Source: Moraxella sp. FZFQ2102
GTDB lineage: Bacteria; Pseudomonadota; Gammaproteobacteria; Pseudomonadales; Moraxellaceae
Length of the DNA: 64,000 bases
Reading direction: 5' to 3'
NCBI RefSeq assembly: GCF_024137865.1
Contig: NZ_CP099960.1
Location: 2,108,001 to 2,172,000, forward strand
The translations under genes were made by a program, and so were the position numbers. Position 1 is the first letter of the stretch. The number at the start of each line of letters is the position of its first letter. Positions 1 to 8,550 of this stretch are shown piece by piece. The notes below the pieces were generated by a model, which searched no databases, was not told the origin of the DNA, and was given only the letters and a program-made list of their open reading frames with translations.

Positions 1-867
1 AGATGCTAGCCACTCTTTCATATCAGGCGGTGATTTACCGACGAATGTCACGCGATCAAACAGTCCTAAGGCATGAAGTCGCTGGACGAATTCTTCGTAA
101 AATACGCATTGGTTTTGGCGTGTATTAGGATCATCATCCATGATCACTGCATGGATATTTGGGAATTTTTCTTTTAAATTACCTAAAATATCTACAAGCC
201 ACTCTTGCCCGTATTGTGATCCGACAATAGTGGGGAAAATCAGCCATTTTTTATGCTCAAGCTCAGGAAACTGCGCAAAGGTCTGATGCAGCCAATACAC
301 CGATGCATGATGGCGATAAGGATATTTGCGCAGATCGACACCGCGCGGCACACAGATTAGCGAATCTGTGATGTCAGGCAGTTTATCATTATCTTTCTTA
401 TCTTTTTTTGGTGCAAGTTTCTTACGAAAATAGGTATCAATACTTTTGGAAGAACTGATCAATTTATCTGCCTGAAATAGAGCTTTTGAGTATGAGTTTA
501 GCGGATAAAATCCGTACAGGCTTGAGACGATTTTTGGCTGTAAGTCTTCTGGATAAGGGCGTAGCGCCCAGTGCAGTACCCATGCAGGCGTGCGCGAATG
601 CACATGGATGATGTCGGGCTGATACTTGAGAATCAGTCGTCTGAGCGCGAAGATGTGCCGAAGTGCCCACCAGCTTTTTTTGGGCATTGGCATCTGATGA
701 TAAATCGCACCATCGCGCACCAGTCGTGTGATCAGCTCATTATCCCGATCAGCACTACCGACGATGATTGATGTGTGACCCGCCTTGATCAGCGCGCGCG
801 AAATCGGATAAATGCCGCGCTCGGCTTCATCGTGCTTGAGTGATGATGACAGCTGCAGAACTTTCAT
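1..867 (-). CDS. Glycosyltransferase family 4-like protein, 3' end cut by window edge
   Basis: Reading the minus strand from the ATG at 867 gives 289 codons without a stop to the window edge, so the gene is partial at its C-terminus. The protein starts MKVLQLSSSLKHDEAERG, carries a glycine-poor Rossmann-like N-terminus, and has the segment DIIHVHSRTPAW near residue 90, typical of the GT-B fold acceptor domain of family-4 glycosyltransferases. LIFPTIVGSQYGQEWLVDIL and later VTFVGKSPPDMKEWL resemble the start of the nucleotide-sugar-binding half. It lies 11 bp downstream of bcp on the same strand and is probably cotranscribed. The likely role is transfer of a sugar onto lipopolysaccharide or another envelope glycan; substrate unknown. 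Confidence 0.8.
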   Translation of the reverse strand, partial: MKVLQLSSSLKHDEAERGIYPISRALIKAGHTSIIVGSADRDNELITRLVRDGAIYHQMPMPKKSWWALRHIFALRRLILKYQPDIIHVHSRTPAWVLHWALRPYPEDLQPKIVSSLYGFYPLNSYSKALFQADKLISSSKSIDTYFRKKLAPKKDKKDNDKLPDITDSLICVPRGVDLRKYPYRHHASVYWLHQTFAQFPELEHKKWLIFPTIVGSQYGQEWLVDILGNLKEKFPNIHAVIMDDDPNTRQNQCVFYEEFVQRLHALGLFDRVTFVGKSPPDMKEWLAS

Positions 868-878
868 GAATTTGTGGC

Positions 879-1364
879 TTAATTACTTAGAAATTCCAAT
901 AATTGATCAACATGTTCTTTGGCTTTGACATTGCGAAAGCTGCCAATCATCTGAGCATTTTTATCATAGACGAAAGTAGAGCGCACCACACCAAGATGTG
1001 TTTTGCCATACAGCATTTTTTCTTTGATGACATCAAAATGCTTGCACAAAACTTCATCAGGATCACTGATCAGATCGATATTTAGGGACTGTTTGGCGAT
1101 AAAATTGCCATGCGATTTGACGCTGTCGCGTGACACGCCGATTACACGGTAGCCAAGTGCAGCCAATTTATCAAAATTAGCAGTAAAATCAACAGCTTGT
1201 ACAGTGCAACCGGGGGTATTGTCCTTAGGATAAAAATAAATGATCAAACCCTTGTCGCTGCCTGCCATTAGGTTTGGCAGGGTGGTTTGTTGCTCGCCTT
1301 GTGTATTAACCACTGTGACGGTGAACTCTGGCAGGGTGATGGTCTCATTACTATTTTTTAGCAT
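879..1364 (-). CDS. bcp: Bcp/PrxQ-type thiol peroxidase
   Basis: Peroxiredoxin of 161 residues, cytosolic, reducing hydroperoxides with thiol donors. The peroxidatic cysteine is in the motif KDNTPGCTVQAVDF at about residue 53. In E. coli Bcp a resolving cysteine follows five residues later; here that position is a valine, so the enzyme is either a 1-Cys type or uses another cysteine such as the one in VLCKHF. The start is supported by AAGGA six bases upstream of ATG 1364. The downstream gene is the glycosyltransferase 11 bp away. Length is normal for the family. Confidence 0.92.
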   Translation of the reverse strand: MLKNSNETITLPEFTVTVVNTQGEQQTTLPNLMAGSDKGLIIYFYPKDNTPGCTVQAVDFTANFDKLAALGYRVIGVSRDSVKSHGNFIAKQSLNIDLISDPDEVLCKHFDVIKEKMLYGKTHLGVVRSTFVYDKNAQMIGSFRNVKAKEHVDQLLEFLSN

Positions 1365-1598
1365 AAAAATCCTTGGGTGTAATCTATGGTTATTGCTGCT
1401 ATTTTAGCAAATTTTTCTCCCAAATTCAGTTACAAAACAGCACAAAGTTTTGTAAATTTGCAAGAAATTTCTGTAAATCAAGCGACAAATACGGTAAAAT
1501 AAAGGGTTTTATCCAAGGTGCATCATGATTTTTGCACCGTTTAACAGTTGTTGTCATCTGACATCATGGCTCTTTTGAGCATTTTTCATGGGTTTAAT

Positions 1599-2912
1599 AT
1601 GTCTTTGTCTTCCTATTTACAAATCAGCGAGCGTGGCTCAAGCGTGCGTCAAGAAGTGATTGCGGGTTTGACCACTTTTTTGGCGATGGTTTATTCAGTC
1701 ATCGTTGTGCCAAATATGCTTTCACAAGCAGGTTTTCCTGCTGAATCGGTATTCATCGCCACTTGTTTGGTCGCAGGTCTGGGCTCGATCTTGATCGGTC
1801 TGTGGGCGAATGTGCCGATGGCAATTGGTTGTGCCATTTCTTTGACGGCATTTACCGCGTTTAGCCTTGTGCTTGGGCAGGGCGTGAGCATTCCTGTGGC
1901 GCTGGGTGCGATTTTCTTGATGGGCGTGGTGTTCACCTTGATTTCGGTGACGGGGATTCGTGCGTGGATTCTTCGCAATTTGCCATCAAGCATCGCGCAC
2001 GGTGCCGGCATTGGCATTGGTCTGTTTTTGCTACTGATCGCTGCAAATGGCGTGGGTTTGGTGGTGAAAAATGACGCAGGTCTGCCCGTGACGATGGGAG
2101 AATTTGTCTCATTGCCTGTGATTATGTCATTGCTTGGCTTGGCGGCGATCATTGGTTTAGAAAAACTAAAAGTCAAAGGCAGTATCCTATGGGTCATCAT
2201 CGCCATCACGGTGATCGGTCTGATTTTTGATCCTGCGGTAAAATTTGATGGTGCAATCTTGAAAGTGCCAAGCTTTGGTGAAGAGTCGCTGTTCCTGCAG
2301 ATGGATGTCATGGGCGCGCTGAATGCGGCGATTTTGCCTGTGGTATTTGCTCTTGTGATGACGGCGATTTTTGATGCGACAGGTACGATTCGTGCGGTGG
2401 CAGGTCAGGCGAATTTGCTGGATAAAGATGGTCAGATCATCAATGGCGGCAAGGCTTTGACTTCAGATTCGGTCAGCAGCTTGTTCTCGGGTATCTTTGG
2501 TACTGCGCCTGCTGCGGTGTATATCGAGTCGGCGGCAGGTACGGCGGTCGGCGGCAAGACGGGCTTGACGGCGATTGTCGTTGGCGTGCTGTTTTTGCTG
2601 ATGTTATTTTTCCAGCCATTGGCGTTTTTGGTACCAGGTTATGCGACTGCGCCTGCTTTGATGTATGTGGGTCTATTGATGCTGAGCAATGTCTCAAAGC
2701 TTGATTTTGATGATTTTGTCGGTGCGATGAGCGGTCTTGTATGTGCGGTATTTATCGTGCTGACGGCAAACATTGTAACGGGTATCATGCTTGGTTTTGG
2801 TGCATTGGTATTGGGCCGTGTGATCTCAGGTGAGTTTAACAAACTTAATATTGGCACGGTGCTGATCGCTGTGGTACTTGTGGCGTTTTATGCCTTGGGT
2901 TATGCGATTTAA
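1599..2912 (+). CDS. ghxP: NCS2-family guanine/hypoxanthine permease (GhxP-like)
   Basis: Inner-membrane purine:proton symporter of the AzgA-like branch of NCS2. The sequence follows E. coli GhxP closely from the N-terminus ([12 protein letters not shown]) through [20 protein letters not shown] and [15 protein letters not shown] to [10 protein letters not shown] near the C-terminus, with a dozen or more hydrophobic segments. I chose ATG 1599 because the family begins only a few residues before this block; ATG 1548 and 1566 are upstream alternatives, and no strong ribosome site decides. A bidirectional terminator follows at 2940. It likely imports guanine or hypoxanthine for salvage. No purine riboswitch is visible upstream. 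Confidence 0.9.
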   Translation: MSLSSYLQISERGSSVRQEVIAGLTTFLAMVYSVIVVPNMLSQAGFPAESVFIATCLVAGLGSILIGLWANVPMAIGCAISLTAFTAFSLVLGQGVSIPVALGAIFLMGVVFTLISVTGIRAWILRNLPSSIAHGAGIGIGLFLLLIAANGVGLVVKNDAGLPVTMGEFVSLPVIMSLLGLAAIIGLEKLKVKGSILWVIIAITVIGLIFDPAVKFDGAILKVPSFGEESLFLQMDVMGALNAAILPVVFALVMTAIFDATGTIRAVAGQANLLDKDGQIINGGKALTSDSVSSLFSGIFGTAPAAVYIESAAGTAVGGKTGLTAIVVGVLFLLMLFFQPLAFLVPGYATAPALMYVGLLMLSNVSKLDFDDFVGAMSGLVCAVFIVLTANIVTGIMLGFGALVLGRVISGEFNKLNIGTVLIAVVLVAFYALGYAI

Positions 2913-2939
2913 GTTTTGATTGTTAAATTTATCATAACA

Positions 2940-2976
2940 AAAACCCTGCCTGATATGATTGAGCAGGGTTTTATTT
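2940..2976. terminator. Bidirectional rho-independent terminator between ghxP and tetR
   Basis: The arms AAAACCCTGC (2940-2949) and GCAGGGTTTT (2963-2972) form a perfect 10-bp stem, followed by a T-rich run on the plus strand and preceded by A residues that act as the T-run for the minus strand. It separates the convergent permease and TetR genes. Confidence 0.85.
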
Positions 2977-2990
2977 TATCTAAAAAAATC

Positions 2991-3608
2991 TCAATCAGCC
3001 ATCGCCATGATCGCTTGATAAACTTGCATAAATTTATCACCATCTTCTGCCAGTGTCGGATCAAACCACGCGCCATCAACGGCATAGCGCATCAGCAGGT
3101 GGCGCGCTTCACTGTCAGTTGCAGCAAATTGTCGCTGCTTTTGGGTAAGCCAATCCGACCACTGTGCTTGCATCAATGCATCACCTGTGATCGAGCGGAT
3201 CAATCCTGCCCATTCACTGTTTAGCCCAATCTCATGATTTTCAAACATCACTTTGGCGTAGGCCTTGCTAAAACAGCCCGATACCTGCCCAGATTGTTCA
3301 ATTTCTAGTAAAATCGCTGTGTTTAGCAGTGCGATAAATAGCCCAATCACCGCCGAGAGCAACTCTTCTTTATTTTTAAAATGATGAAACAATCCGCCTT
3401 TACTTGTCCCTGCAGCATCAGCGACTTTTTGGATGGATAAATTGGCAATGCCATCATGAATCATCAAATCTTTGGCAGCGAGAATCAGCTGATGACGCAG
3501 CTTTTCGGGGTTATTTTTGCGCTTTTTGGGCGTGTCATTTTTGGCAGCATCGTCCAATTCTACCAATGTAGTTTCTGCCGCTTCTGCGTTTGCAAATAAA
3601 TCTGTCAT
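2991..3608 (-). CDS. TetR-family transcriptional regulator
   Basis: Protein of 205 residues. The N-terminal helix-turn-helix is at about residues 35-85 (LILAAKDLMIHDG, then IQKVADAAGTSKGGLFHHFKNK), the classic TetR signature. The rest is a helical ligand-binding domain, with no recognised ligand. AGGAAAA lies about 10 bases before the ATG. It follows an SMR efflux gene by 26 bp on the same strand, so the two form an operon and this protein most likely represses it, being released by a cationic drug or similar compound. A leading stretch of about 30 residues is low complexity and charged (KKRKNNP). Confidence 0.9.
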   Translation of the reverse strand: MTDLFANAEAAETTLVELDDAAKNDTPKKRKNNPEKLRHQLILAAKDLMIHDGIANLSIQKVADAAGTSKGGLFHHFKNKEELLSAVIGLFIALLNTAILLEIEQSGQVSGCFSKAYAKVMFENHEIGLNSEWAGLIRSITGDALMQAQWSDWLTQKQRQFAATDSEARHLLMRYAVDGAWFDPTLAEDGDKFMQVYQAIMAMAD

Positions 3609-3634
3609 TGTTAAATTTTCCTAATAAATAATCA

Positions 3635-3976
3635 TCAATGTGTGACATTAGAAAATACATTCATCACAATCACCCCTGCGACGATTAAGATGATGCCAAT
3701 GATGGCGGGCAAATCCAAAGACTGCTTTAATACAAAAAAGCCAATCAGTGCGGTCAGCACAATGCCTACACCAGACCAAATCGCATAGGTGATGCCAAGT
3801 GGAATGGTTTTTACCACTTGGGCGAGCAAATAAAACGCGATGATAAAGCAAATCAGCGTGATGGTGGTGGGGATAAGCTTGGTAAAACCGTCGGATTTTG
3901 CCAAAAATGTCGAGCCTGTGACTTCGGTGATGATGGCAAGTCCGAGTAGTACATAAGCGGTCGTGGTGGGTGTCAT
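3635..3976 (-). CDS. Small multidrug resistance (SMR) efflux protein
   Basis: Four-helix inner-membrane transporter of 113 residues, working as a dual-topology dimer that exchanges protons for quaternary ammonium compounds or guanidinium-like cations. The essential membrane glutamate is Glu18 in LGLAIITEVTGST, and the GITYAIWSGVGIV block of helix 3 is present. ATG 3976 matches the family start; an in-frame TTG at 4003 would add nine residues. It is the first gene of the efflux-TetR pair. EmrE/QacE-like and SugE/Gdx-like members cannot be separated with certainty, but GITYAIWSGVG fits the drug-export branch. Confidence 0.88.
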   Translation of the reverse strand: MTPTTTAYVLLGLAIITEVTGSTFLAKSDGFTKLIPTTITLICFIIAFYLLAQVVKTIPLGITYAIWSGVGIVLTALIGFFVLKQSLDLPAIIGIILIVAGVIVMNVFSNVTH

Positions 3977-4041
3977 AATGCGTACAACTAAATTAAAAAC
4001 CAACTGGTCGGTATTTTATAGGATTTATTCCATAAAGGCAA

Positions 4042-4067
4042 GAAAAAGCGGATGAATATCACCCGCT
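4042..4067 (-). terminator. Terminator of queC
   Basis: On the minus strand AGCGG and CCGCT (plus coordinates 4063-4067 and 4047-4051) pair around a short loop and are followed by TTTTTCT. It lies 19 bp past the queC stop. Confidence 0.6.
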
Positions 4068-4085
4068 GATTTGGCAAAATTACAA

Positions 4086-4787
4086 TTATGCATAATGCGT
4101 TGGGTCAGCCACACCTGCATCAATAAAACCTTGACGGCGCAAATGACAGCTGTCGCAGACGCCGCACGCTTCACCATGTTCGTTCGCCTGATAGCATGAC
4201 ACGGTTTGGCTATAATCGACGCCAAGCTGTAGCCCAAGTTGTAGCGTTTCGGCTTTTGAAAGGGTTTGTAGTGGTGCGATGATTTCAAGCTTATGCCCTT
4301 GGCGCGCGGCAACGGTGGCAAGATTTGCCAAAGTCTCAAATGCAGCGATAAAATCAGGGCGGCAATCAGGATAACCTGAATAATCGACCGAGCTGACACC
4401 GATGACAATCGCCGATGCGCCGCTGACTTCAGCTGCGGCAAGTGCATAGGATAAAAAGATGGTATTGCGAGCTGGCACATAGGTGATGGGCGCAACAGCG
4501 GTGCTGTCATCATAGACGATGCTGTCGTCGTGGTCAGGCACGGCGATATTATGATCGGTCAGGGCTGAGCCACCAAGCTGCGCGATGTCGATGTCAATGA
4601 TACGATGATCGACACCCAGAGATTTTGCGATGCGCATGGCGGCGTTCAGTTCACTGGAGTGGCGCTGTCCATAGCGAAAACTGATGGCGACGACACGGTT
4701 GAATTGTGATTCTGCCCAGTATAGGCAAGTGGTAGAGTCAAGTCCGCCCGAGAAAAGCACGACGGCTGTTTGGTCTTGGTAAGTCAT
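4086..4787 (-). CDS. queC: 7-cyano-7-deazaguanine synthase QueC
   Basis: ATP-dependent enzyme turning 7-carboxy-7-deazaguanine and ammonia into preQ0, the precursor of queuosine in tRNA. The N-terminal PP-loop is [17 protein letters not shown] at about residues 9-25. Four zinc-binding cysteines are at the C-terminus: one in [11 protein letters not shown], then [14 protein letters not shown]. Length of 233 residues is normal. It stands alone on the minus strand with its own terminator. The next step supplier QueD is encoded at 52.7 kb, so the queuosine genes are scattered here. Confidence 0.96.
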   Translation of the reverse strand: MTYQDQTAVVLFSGGLDSTTCLYWAESQFNRVVAISFRYGQRHSSELNAAMRIAKSLGVDHRIIDIDIAQLGGSALTDHNIAVPDHDDSIVYDDSTAVAPITYVPARNTIFLSYALAAAEVSGASAIVIGVSSVDYSGYPDCRPDFIAAFETLANLATVAARQGHKLEIIAPLQTLSKAETLQLGLQLGVDYSQTVSCYQANEHGEACGVCDSCHLRRQGFIDAGVADPTHYA

Positions 4788-4850
4788 AATGGCTGATATA
4801 TAGTTATAAAAAGTGCGGTTATTGTACCATAATGTTCCGCTTTTTGATAA

Positions 4851-4881
4851 TTGACAAGCAGTGCGTGAAGTGTGTTACAAT
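4851..4881 (+). promoter_or_regulatory. Candidate marC promoter
   Basis: TTGACA at 4851-4856 and TACAAT at 4876-4881, spacer 19 bp (a little long). Transcription from here would begin after the GTG at 4861, supporting the ATG at 4915 as the marC start. Confidence 0.5.
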
Positions 4882-4914
4882 GACAAACCCCTTAAGACTT
4901 TCATCATAGCGCAC

Positions 4915-5562
4915 ATGGACATCGAAGCAGAAATTTTCAAAATTATCTTGGCATTTGTGGTGCTGATCAATCCATCGGCAGCCATTCCTTTGTTTGTCAA
5001 TTTCACCGATGGTTACGCGACAAGTGATAAGAAGAAAGTTGCGCGTATCGCCAGTGCTACCGTGTTTTTGGTGATTGCATTTTTTGCACTGTTTGGTGAA
5101 GTATTGCTGCGTGGTTTGGGGATTTCTTTGGGATCGTTTCGTGTGGCAGGCGGGATTTTGCTGTTTTTGATTGCGCTTGGTATGATGAATGATGGTAATA
5201 ACCCTGCCAAGCCCAATCATGATGACTTACACCACGCGCCCAAAGATCCCAGCGCGCTGACTGGTATGGCGGTTGTGCCGCTTGCCATTCCGATGATGAT
5301 CGGTCCGGGTGGTATCTCGACGGTGATCATTTATTCTTCACAAGTGCAAAGTACGCTATCGATGGTACTGATCGTTGTCGCAGGATTTCTAATCAGTCTG
5401 TTCTGTTATGTGTCATTGATGGCAGCAGGGCGTATCAGTCAAGTGCTTGGCAAAACAGGTCTGAATGTCACCAATCGTATCATGGGTATCATCTTGGCGG
5501 CATTGGCGGTGGAAATCGTCGTCAATGGTGTGCGTGATATTTTCCCACAATTGGCGCTGTAA
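4915..5562 (+). CDS. MarC-family integral membrane protein
   Basis: Inner-membrane protein of 215 residues with six predicted hydrophobic segments and the conserved family block IILAFVVLINPSAAIPLFVNFT near the N-terminus, and TGMAVVPLAIPMMIGPGGIST in the middle. The MarC/YchE/YhgN family is widespread but its transport role is not settled; it was wrongly linked to multiple antibiotic resistance. The open frame extends up to a GTG at 4861, but a promoter-like -10 at 4876 lies inside that extension, so I use ATG 4915. Confidence 0.88.
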   Translation: MDIEAEIFKIILAFVVLINPSAAIPLFVNFTDGYATSDKKKVARIASATVFLVIAFFALFGEVLLRGLGISLGSFRVAGGILLFLIALGMMNDGNNPAKPNHDDLHHAPKDPSALTGMAVVPLAIPMMIGPGGISTVIIYSSQVQSTLSMVLIVVAGFLISLFCYVSLMAAGRISQVLGKTGLNVTNRIMGIILAALAVEIVVNGVRDIFPQLAL

Positions 5563-5587
5563 CTTAGTGTATTGTAACTTAATGAGA

Positions 5588-5637
5588 AGCCAAACAAAAA
5601 GCGTCTGTATATAAAATATAGACGCTTTTGTTTGGCT
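5588..5637. terminator. Strong bidirectional terminator between marC and mnmC
   Basis: Arms of 19 and 18 bases (5588-5606, 5620-5637) pair with a single bulged A around a short AT loop. Runs of A and T within the stem give a T-run in both directions. The convergent marC and mnmC genes both end here. Confidence 0.85.
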
Positions 5638-5649
5638 GATACTGCTAAT

Positions 5650-7554
5650 TTATGCCAAGTCTGTCAAAGGGGTTTGCAGTCTTTCGCGTTTCGGGTTTAG
5701 CTTGTCTAATAAAATCTGATCAATTGGTAAAATCGTCCCATTCATCAGATCTGCCAAAATCTCAGCGCATAATGGCGCAAAGCTAAAACCTTTTGAACCC
5801 ATGCCATACAGCGTAAACAGCTGCGTATCAATCTGCCCAACCAAAGGATGATAATCAGGTGTCTGCGCACGAATGCCGACTTTACCGTGAAATTCACTAA
5901 CATCAGGCAAAGCGGCTGCGATATCAGGCAGGGCGGCGGTTAGTTTAGATAAATTAAACTGATGCTCATCGAGTGATATCGTGGTATCGGTGGAATTTCG
6001 CACAAAGCTTGCACCAAATAAGAACTTGTGTTCGCCATCACCATCATCAAAGGCTGCACAGTAGCCATCGTATTTAATCGGTGTCTTGGGCAGCCCTTTT
6101 TGTGCCAGTAATTGTGGGAAAGTGACCCATGATAACTGCCCACGGATTTTACGGCATTTAAAAAGTGTATCGTCCAAAAGCTCACTTTCAAAACCTGCGC
6201 AAATCACCACAGAATCATAGCACTGCACACCGCCATTTGATAAGTATAGATTAATAGAATTATCGGATTTTTCAAGCTTATCTACTGTATCTTGGATGAC
6301 GGTGATGTTCGGTAGATGAGCGATAAGTTTGGCGATGCTTTGGGTATTGATAAGCCCTGCCAATGGCACAAAAGTGGCAATATCCGCTGTCTGATATCCG
6401 CTGTCATCCATCTGATAAATCAGTGCGTCAGGATAAGGAGCGATCTGTGCGCTGCGTTTTTCGGCGGATTTTTGACTAGGTAATAAAAAATCCACCGCAC
6501 CCGTCGGTTCAAAAATCGGTGCGCTATGGGTATCGCTTTCTTGTAAAGATTTTGACAAGTTTTTATAAATACGCTGTGCGTACAAAAAACTCACCGTCGG
6601 CAAGTGATTATGCGCGTGTTCGATCAAGGTAAGCTTCGGTGCAAGTAACGCCCTGGGATTACCTGACGCAGCGCGCATCGGTGTGGATTTATCAATCAAG
6701 CTGATACGATGACCACGGCGGCTTAGGGCGATCGCTGTCATCACGCCACTAATGCCAGCGCCGATGATGGCAATGTGCTTGCGCGCGCGTGGGGTAGGAT
6801 TAATAACATCACTGACAAACTGCGCGGTGATCATCTCGCGCTTATGCCCAAAGCCTTTGATTTTATTGACTTGAAAACCTGCTTCCTGCAGATTGCGCCG
6901 TACAAAGCCTGCTGCGGTAAAAGTCGCCAAAGTCGTGGCAGAATGCGACAGTCGTGCAAATTGTTTGAATAATTCTACTGACCACAGATCACTGTTTTTG
7001 CTTGGGGCAAAGCCGTCTAAGAACCACGCATCGACCTTTTGGCAAGTATCCGTCAAGTTGTCGGCAAGCGTGCCAAAACTGTCATAAGCATCGCCAAACC
7101 ATAAATCCAGTGTAATCTGATCGCTGATATGCAAGCGATGACAACCTGCCATCAGTAGCGGATATTGCGACAACAACGCATCAATCCATGGTGTGGTATG
7201 CTCATCTCGCCAAGCGGTGAGTGCAAGTTGCAAATCATCCAACGACAAGGGGAATTTTTCGGTGCTGATAAAGTGCAGGCGAGCATTTTTTGGTGCATTT
7301 TGCGACCACAAAAGGCAAGTCGCCAAAAAATTCAGCCCAGTGCCAAAGCCTGTCTCGGCAATGACAAAGCTTTGATGGGCTTGCAAATTGGCAAAACGCG
7401 TAGGCAGCTGATTGCCTTGCAAAAACACATAATGCGTCTCAGCAAGCCCACCTGCTCGAGAAAAATACACATCATCAAAGGCTTCTGATACAGGGATGGT
7501 ATGCCCCTGAGCATCGGTTTGCCAATGGATGCTGGCGCGCTGAAGTTGGGTCAT
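5650..7554 (-). CDS. mnmC: Bifunctional tRNA mnm5s2U biosynthesis protein MnmC
   Basis: Cytosolic tRNA-modifying enzyme of 634 residues that completes 5-methylaminomethyl-2-thiouridine at the wobble base of some tRNAs. The N-terminal third is the SAM-dependent methyltransferase (FVIAETGFGTGLNFLATCLLW, then DAWFLDGFAPSKNSDLW). From about residue 260 comes the FAD-dependent oxidoreductase (IAIIGAGISGVMTAIALSRRG dinucleotide fold; YGMGSKGFSFAPLCAEIL near the end). Both halves look complete. It lies 10 bp downstream of yciI and is probably cotranscribed with it. Confidence 0.96.
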   Translation of the reverse strand: MTQLQRASIHWQTDAQGHTIPVSEAFDDVYFSRAGGLAETHYVFLQGNQLPTRFANLQAHQSFVIAETGFGTGLNFLATCLLWSQNAPKNARLHFISTEKFPLSLDDLQLALTAWRDEHTTPWIDALLSQYPLLMAGCHRLHISDQITLDLWFGDAYDSFGTLADNLTDTCQKVDAWFLDGFAPSKNSDLWSVELFKQFARLSHSATTLATFTAAGFVRRNLQEAGFQVNKIKGFGHKREMITAQFVSDVINPTPRARKHIAIIGAGISGVMTAIALSRRGHRISLIDKSTPMRAASGNPRALLAPKLTLIEHAHNHLPTVSFLYAQRIYKNLSKSLQESDTHSAPIFEPTGAVDFLLPSQKSAEKRSAQIAPYPDALIYQMDDSGYQTADIATFVPLAGLINTQSIAKLIAHLPNITVIQDTVDKLEKSDNSINLYLSNGGVQCYDSVVICAGFESELLDDTLFKCRKIRGQLSWVTFPQLLAQKGLPKTPIKYDGYCAAFDDGDGEHKFLFGASFVRNSTDTTISLDEHQFNLSKLTAALPDIAAALPDVSEFHGKVGIRAQTPDYHPLVGQIDTQLFTLYGMGSKGFSFAPLCAEILADLMNGTILPIDQILLDKLNPKRERLQTPLTDLA

Positions 7555-7563
7555 CGGTATTTG

Positions 7564-7863
7564 TCAGTCAAGCTTTGGCAAGGCTTGGATAAACGGCTTG
7601 ACATCGACATGGCTATATACGCCACCGCTGATATACGGATCATCAGTCGCCCAAGCTTGTGCTTGCTCAAGATCATCAAAATGTGCGATGATGATGCTGC
7701 CACTCATCGCAGGTTCGCCATGCTTGATGGGATTTGGGCCTGCGACGACCAGTCGATTTTGGGCATCGAGTGCACTTAGGCGTTCGATATGAGCAGGGCG
7801 GGCGTGTAGGCGTTTTTCGGTGCTGTCAGCGACATCATGACCGATGATGGCAAATAGTGGCAT
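7564..7863 (-). CDS. yciI: YciI-family protein
   Basis: Small protein of 99 residues with a ferredoxin-like dimeric alpha/beta fold. It starts MPLFAIIGHDVADSTEKRL and contains the family histidine/aspartate pair (ARPAHIERL and the DDPYISGGVY block). The enzymatic role of YciI proteins is uncertain. AGGA about seven bases upstream supports ATG 7863 over longer forms. It precedes mnmC. In E. coli yciI lies near yciB; here yciB is 1.4 kb upstream on the same strand, with an AT-rich insert between them. Confidence 0.9.
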   Translation of the reverse strand: MPLFAIIGHDVADSTEKRLHARPAHIERLSALDAQNRLVVAGPNPIKHGEPAMSGSIIIAHFDDLEQAQAWATDDPYISGGVYSHVDVKPFIQALPKLD

Positions 7864-8037
7864 AATCATTCCTAAGTGGTGAATTTTTATAAAATTATAC
7901 AACTGTCTAACCAAAAAATCTATGTAAAAAATAACCACTTATCCTGTAGATATGGAGTGGTATTGCAAACGGTATTCAGTGCCTACCAAAAATATCTACA
8001 AAGTGATACACTGGATTATTGTCAAAGAAATTAAAAT

Positions 8038-8112
8038 AGTACAGTAGGTGCGTAATAATGCACTACTCAAACAGTTTGGGTTAATGGTGCACCGTGCGTA
8101 CCCTGCTGTACT
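8038..8112. repeat. 75-bp imperfect palindrome, MITE-like
   Basis: The ends AGTACAGTAGGTGCG (8038-8052) and its near-complement at 8097-8112 pair, and inside lies a second hairpin, ACTCAAAC against GTTTGGGT. The whole 7864-8171 gap (about 308 bp) is AT-rich and holds this element plus the ribosome site of the next gene; I see nothing else in it. GTACAGCAGG recurs near 9200. Confidence 0.55.
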
Positions 8113-8171
8113 GCTAAAAAAATAGAGTGGCATTAATAAAAAAATAATTTCCATGATGAATTAAGGTTGAA

Positions 8172-8399
8172 ATGATAATGAATAAACAGAAATTTGATAT
8201 AAAAAATTTAGAAGACCACCCCAAAATTATTATAATAGAGCCATGGGGAGAAGAGATTATCCTAGAGAGTGGGAAATTGGTTTCTCTACAAGTCTTGAGT
8301 GATAAAGAAGGAAATTTAGAAATTTTTCTTGAACAAAGTTGCATCATTATTTATGCATGGGATGGATGTGTGATAGATTATAATTTATTTGATATTTGA
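8172..8399 (+). CDS. Small hypothetical protein in AT-rich insert
   Basis: I do not recognise this 75-residue protein. It is acidic, with alternating hydrophobic stretches (KIIIIEPWGEEIIL, IFLEQSCIIIYAWDG) that suggest a small beta-rich fold, and it has no signal peptide or membrane helix. AAGG sits five bases before the ATG. Base composition is clearly more AT-rich than the neighbouring core genes, and it is flanked by hairpin repeats, which suggests it was acquired. Size and acidity fit small immunity or antitoxin proteins, but this is only a possibility. Confidence 0.6.
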   Translation: MIMNKQKFDIKNLEDHPKIIIIEPWGEEIILESGKLVSLQVLSDKEGNLEIFLEQSCIIIYAWDGCVIDYNLFDI

Positions 8400-8497
8400 A
8401 TTGAGGCTGATGTAGATTAGTACATATGATATACTGCAAATATAAAGCTAAATCATTGTAAATTAAGTAAAAAATTACAGTTCAGCAGGCTGCATAC

Positions 8498-8535
8498 AAC
8501 GCACCATTGCTTAAATGGGTTTTTGATGGTGCGTT
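8498..8535. repeat. Hairpin with 10-bp arms
   Basis: AACGCACCAT (8498-8507) and ATGGTGCGTT (8526-8535) are perfect inverted repeats around an 18-base loop. It lies between the two hypothetical genes. With no T-run on the plus strand it is more likely a repeat element than a strong terminator. Confidence 0.6.
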
Positions 8536-8550
8536 CCACATTTTCTACGC

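Noticed and set aside
1365..1598. Purine riboswitch before the guanine/hypoxanthine permease
   Set aside because: No purine-aptamer core sequences were found; these riboswitches are also rare in gammaproteobacteria.
1691..2311. Long minus-strand open frame inside the permease gene
   Set aside because: It is a shadow of a GC-skewed membrane-protein gene with clear homology on the plus strand.
8498..8535. Terminator of the small 75-residue gene
   Set aside because: The hairpin is strong but no T-run follows on the plus strand; repeat character fits better.
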